A DNA stretch of 64,000 bases, taken from positions 155,690-219,689 of the forward strand of contig JAVLUG010000001.1 of assembly GCA_031629035.1 (NCBI GenBank). Reading direction: 5' to 3'. Shown piece by piece: positions 61,373 through 64,000 of this stretch (position 1 is its first letter; each line of letters begins with the position of its first letter). This DNA is from MVYY01 sp012517575 (GTDB taxonomy: Bacteria > Bacteroidota > Bacteroidia > Bacteroidales > Paludibacteraceae). The notes beneath the pieces are model-generated. The model searched no databases and was not told where the DNA came from. It saw nothing but the letters and a program-made list of their open reading frames with translations. The position numbers and the translations under genes are program-made.

Positions 61373-63064
61373 TTACTTTTTTCTGCGGGTTTTGAAAATG
61401 GTCAATAAAAGACCCAAACCCATGATGCCGGCCAACAGGTAACCAATAACGCCCAGGATGGAAATATCGGAAATAAGCGGGCCTATTCTTTGTTGCAAAA
61501 TTAGCGAAGAACCTACAATCAGCGCTGCGATAATCAAACTTGCCGATATTCGGTTGCTCGAGCTTTTCATTTCATCTTGAAGATTTTCAAGATTTTGATG
61601 TTCCAGTTTAATTTCAAACTGTCCCTCTTTGAGTTTTCTGAGCAAATCGGAAATATTTTGAGGAAAATGTTCTATCAATTCAATGCTTTCATCCATTACG
61701 TTCATGCTGCGTTTTCTGAAACTTTTTGGAGAATAAAGTTTTAGAAAAATTCTTTTAACAAAAGGTTCAACAATGGCAAACATATCGAATTCCGGTTCCA
61801 GTTGTTTCCCAATAGATTCGGCAATGGACATGGCACGCAACATCATCACCAGATTGGAAGGAAGCGCCATGTTATGCCTGGCCATAATTTCCAGCAGTTG
61901 TTGGTTCATCCTGTTCAGGCTAATGGTTTTGAACGGCCTGTCGGCATACATTTCTATTAATTCGGTGAGGTCGTGCCTCAATTGTCGCTTGTCGGTTTCC
62001 TTGACCACTATTCCAAGTTCCTGCAAACCCTTGATTATGTGATCACTGTCCTTTTCGTTGAGAGCGCGCAAAATTCGTGCGATGGTAATGATGGATTCTT
62101 CGTCGAGATGGCCTGTCATACCCACATCCAACATTACAATGGTAGCAGGCGGTTGAATAAAAAGATTTCCGGGATGGGGGTCGGCATGGAAAAAACCATC
62201 TACCAGAATCTGTTTCAGTAAGGCTTTTGCTGCTTGGTCGGCTACTTTTTTGGGTTCGTAGAGGTGCGCATACTTTTCCTGTACAATTTCGGTTATTTTT
62301 ACTCCTTCAATATATTCCATTGTAAGCAATTTTTCGGTCGTAAATTGCCAATACACTGTTGGAACTTTTATGTAATCCACTTTTTTGAAATTTTTCCTGA
62401 ATTTTTCAAAGTTGTGTGCTTCATTCATGAAATCCAGTTCTTTTCGTATGGTTTTTTTCAGTTCGGCAACAATAGAAGTGGGATGATACAGCGAACTGTT
62501 GCGAAGTCTTTTTTCCAGTATTTCGGCAAAACTTTCGAGAATGGAAAGATCTGTTTCAATGGTTTTATGAATGCCCGGACGTTGAATTTTCAGGGCTACC
62601 GTTTCACCATTTTGTAAAACTGCTTTATGCACCTGACTTAAGGAAGCCGAAGCGACAGGCGTTTTGTCGAATTCTAAAAAAAGTTCATCAATGGAATGTT
62701 TTAACTCTTTTTCAATACTCTGCTGAACCAGAGAAAGTTCCATAGGTAAAACTTGATCCTGAAGTTTTTCCAATTCCCGGATATATTCCGGAGGGAAAAA
62801 ATCGGGGCGGGTGCTGAGTATCTGACCGAATTTAATAAAAGTTGGGCCTAATTCTTCAAAAGCCAGACGAAGCCTTTCGGCAGTCGATAATTTCTGGTAG
62901 CCTTTTCGTCGTTTTCTCAATTTTAAGAGAAAGTTCACATGCGATACATCAAAAAGATAATCGAGACCAAATTTCACAAAAATGGAAATGATCTGACGGC
63001 TTCGTTTGACTTTGTCCAGGTTGTTTCTGAAACCAAAATTTCTGTATGGATTGGAATCGTTCAT
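61373..63064 (-). CDS. ABC1/UbiB-family atypical kinase
   Basis: 563 residues. ABC1 (AarF/UbiB) kinase: LGPTFIKFGQILSTRPD with the KxGQ motif, ASASLSQVHKA (Ala-rich nucleotide loop), VALKIQRPGI, and catalytic DGFFHADPHPGNLFI and VMLDVGM. Two C-terminal helices (about 500-555) anchor it in the membrane. Family members support isoprenoid-quinone metabolism; a menaquinone role is plausible here but unproven. Starts 4 nt after the phasin-like gene. Confidence 0.9.
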   Translation of the reverse strand: MNDSNPYRNFGFRNNLDKVKRSRQIISIFVKFGLDYLFDVSHVNFLLKLRKRRKGYQKLSTAERLRLAFEELGPTFIKFGQILSTRPDFFPPEYIRELEKLQDQVLPMELSLVQQSIEKELKHSIDELFLEFDKTPVASASLSQVHKAVLQNGETVALKIQRPGIHKTIETDLSILESFAEILEKRLRNSSLYHPTSIVAELKKTIRKELDFMNEAHNFEKFRKNFKKVDYIKVPTVYWQFTTEKLLTMEYIEGVKITEIVQEKYAHLYEPKKVADQAAKALLKQILVDGFFHADPHPGNLFIQPPATIVMLDVGMTGHLDEESIITIARILRALNEKDSDHIIKGLQELGIVVKETDKRQLRHDLTELIEMYADRPFKTISLNRMNQQLLEIMARHNMALPSNLVMMLRAMSIAESIGKQLEPEFDMFAIVEPFVKRIFLKLYSPKSFRKRSMNVMDESIELIEHFPQNISDLLRKLKEGQFEIKLEHQNLENLQDEMKSSSNRISASLIIAALIVGSSLILQQRIGPLISDISILGVIGYLLAGIMGLGLLLTIFKTRRKK

Positions 63065-63068
63065 TTGT

Positions 63069-63386
63069 CTATTTGCCCGATTCTTCTTGCTTTTTGTTGA
63101 GTAGTTGGGTCAATTCTTCCACTTTGGTTTTGAGTTCTTCAAATTCTTTTCGTGAAGGAATATTCATTTTTTTTAAAATTCCATCCACTGCCTTTTCTAC
63201 TTTCTCCTCCATTTCGGTTTTGGTTTTTTCCGATTGTTCCAGCAAATCTTTGATTAATTTCGGTTTTTCCGTTTCTGTCAGTTCTCCCCGTTTAATGAGA
63301 TCTTTTGCCAATTCTTCGGCTTTTTCTCGTGTGAGTGATGCCAATCCCAGTCCTGCCAAAAAAGCTTTTTTAATTACGTCTGCCAT
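63069..63386 (-). CDS. Phasin-superfamily (PhaF/PhaI-like) small helical protein
   Basis: 105 residues, almost entirely helical: IKKAFLAGLGLASLTREKAE, LAKDLIKRGELTETE, KAVDGILKKMNIPSRKEFEE, then KTKVEELTQLLN, a coiled coil at the end. The pattern is that of the phasin or polyhydroxyalkanoate synthesis regulator family, often found beside ABC1 kinases. A strong ribosome site (GGAGG) lies 8 nt before the ATG, unusual for this phylum. First gene of a two-gene unit; the role is unknown and PHA storage is not implied. Confidence 0.8.
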   Translation of the reverse strand: MADVIKKAFLAGLGLASLTREKAEELAKDLIKRGELTETEKPKLIKDLLEQSEKTKTEMEEKVEKAVDGILKKMNIPSRKEFEELKTKVEELTQLLNKKQEESGK

Positions 63387-63470
63387 AGTGATATCCTCCG
63401 GTTTTTAAAATGTTGATTGATATTTTTTCTTTGATAAGTTTTTATGTGGAAAAATGTTGGTATTCGACTT

Positions 63471-63501
63471 CAAACATAAGATATTAGTTTTGAATTTCCA
63501 A
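63471..63501 (-). promoter_or_regulatory. Promoter of the phasin-ABC1 kinase unit
   Basis: On the minus strand TTGG (63498-63501), a 19-nt spacer and TATGTTTG (63471-63478), 84 nt before the start. One mismatch in the -33 box. Confidence 0.55.
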
Positions 63502-63897
63502 GATTTGTGCGAAAAATTTTTATTGGTTTCATTCAGCCATTTCGGAGCGCTGTTTGAAGTATAAAACAAGGTGAGTCAATTTTATTTCTATTATAAATAA
63601 TGTGAGAAGATATTCTAAATATAGTCTGATGAAGTTTACAATTTTTTTATTCACCATCAGATATAAATGAAACCCAACAAGATTTCCATAATCCTTTTGG
63701 TTTTGAACCACTTACCACATTGTAATCACAAAGTTTTCGGGGAAAATATGAGGAATAACAAGTAATTTTGTCTTTTAGTCAAGGTACAAAACCTATGCAG
63801 ACAAATACATATTAATATTTTTGATAATTTGTTTTGAATTATTAAAATCATTCTATAAATTTGTCTGGTAAATCAATAGACATTATTTCGATTAATA
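63502..63897. other. Intergenic stretch before the IS fragment
   Basis: AT-rich. A 60-codon minus-strand frame (63529-63711) has no coding character and is not called. It contains the promoter-like element at 63833-63863. Confidence 0.5.
63833..63863 (+). promoter_or_regulatory. Orphan full-consensus promoter, near-copy of 21430-21460
   Basis: TTTG (63833-63836), 19 nt, TAAATTTG (63856-63863). The surrounding 45 bases are largely identical to those at 21430. No plus-strand gene follows; the IS transposase end lies 35 nt downstream in the opposite orientation. Confidence 0.55.
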
Positions 63898-64000
63898 TTA
63901 TATAGCACTGATATTCAGTGTAATTCTTAAATTGTGTAGTCCACAAGCAAGTTCCATGACTAAATCGTCAAAACCAAACTTGTGGCATCTAAAACGATCT
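63898..64000 (-). CDS. Transposase, C-terminal end (runs off the right edge)
   Basis: 33 codons and a stop at 63898. The residues CHKFGFDDLVMELACGLHNL with a following R match the C terminus of IS5/IS1182-type DDE transposases in Bacteroidetes (..D-L-V-M-E-x-A-C-G-L-H-N-x-R). The catalytic part and both IS ends are outside the window, so neither completeness nor the exact family can be judged. Confidence 0.6.
   Translation of the reverse strand, partial: DRFRCHKFGFDDLVMELACGLHNLRITLNISAI

Noticed and set aside
63529..63711. 60-codon minus-strand frame
   Set aside because: AT-rich composition, no signal peptide or motif, no ribosome site; it lies in decayed intergenic DNA next to an IS.

Overview
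The window is a chromosome segment of a low-GC member of the Bacteroidota, most likely Bacteroidales or a close relative. The evidence is a complete Nqr sodium pump operon, the MoxR-DUF58-BatABCDE gene set, type IX secretion (T9SS) sorting domains and a T9SS plug protein, a TonB-dependent receptor, Bacteroidetes-type ArgR/ArgG, and several promoters matching TTTG-N19-TAnnTTTG. The sequence alone does not allow a species call.

Layout. 1-5.3 kb (minus strand): 5' part of mutS2, mazG, a TonB receptor with two small genes upstream, and tRNA-Thr. 5.3-14.7 kb (minus): PAP2 phosphatase and the batE-D-C-B-A / DUF58 / moxR operon. 14.9-17.9 kb (minus): DUF4886 protein, menA, glutathione peroxidase. 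18.3-30.0 kb (plus): the accessory region. 30.1-45.5 kb: tRNA-Asp, purU, acyl-CoA synthetase, truA, hisF, uvrA, argR-GNAT-argG, cinA, DUF3109 protein, phosphoesterase, trmN6, trxA. 45.6-55.7 kb (minus): dnaE and nqrF-E-D-C-B-A. 56.2-64 kb: T9SS plug protein, cca-type nucleotidyltransferase, prolyl oligopeptidase, ABC1 kinase, phasin-like protein, and the end of an IS transposase at the window edge.

The most interesting part is 21.66-28.1 kb. Single plus-strand genes (a one-chain restriction-modification enzyme, a membrane protein, a lipoprotein, a T9SS-exported protein, an Mrr nuclease, and an aspartic protease at the end) are separated by about 130-nt imperfect inverted repeats that behave like integron attC sites. 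Three consecutive sites are exactly 130 nt when measured from an RYYYAAC-like box to a GTT-starting box. The first bases of each of three cassettes are complementary to the left box of that cassette's own downstream site (9/9, 9/9 and 9/10 bases), which is the expected signature of cassettes that passed through a circular intermediate. No integrase lies in the window, so it reads as an integrase-less attC cluster (CALIN-like) or as the distal part of a chromosomal integron in a phylum where these are little described.

Next to and inside this array, a REP-associated tyrosine transposase with four matching REP palindromes has broken and duplicated pieces of the locus. It left three copies of the tail of a lost coathanger-type protein and two intact plus one truncated copy of a T9SS-exported paralog. 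The remaining two thirds of the window is ordinary core genome.
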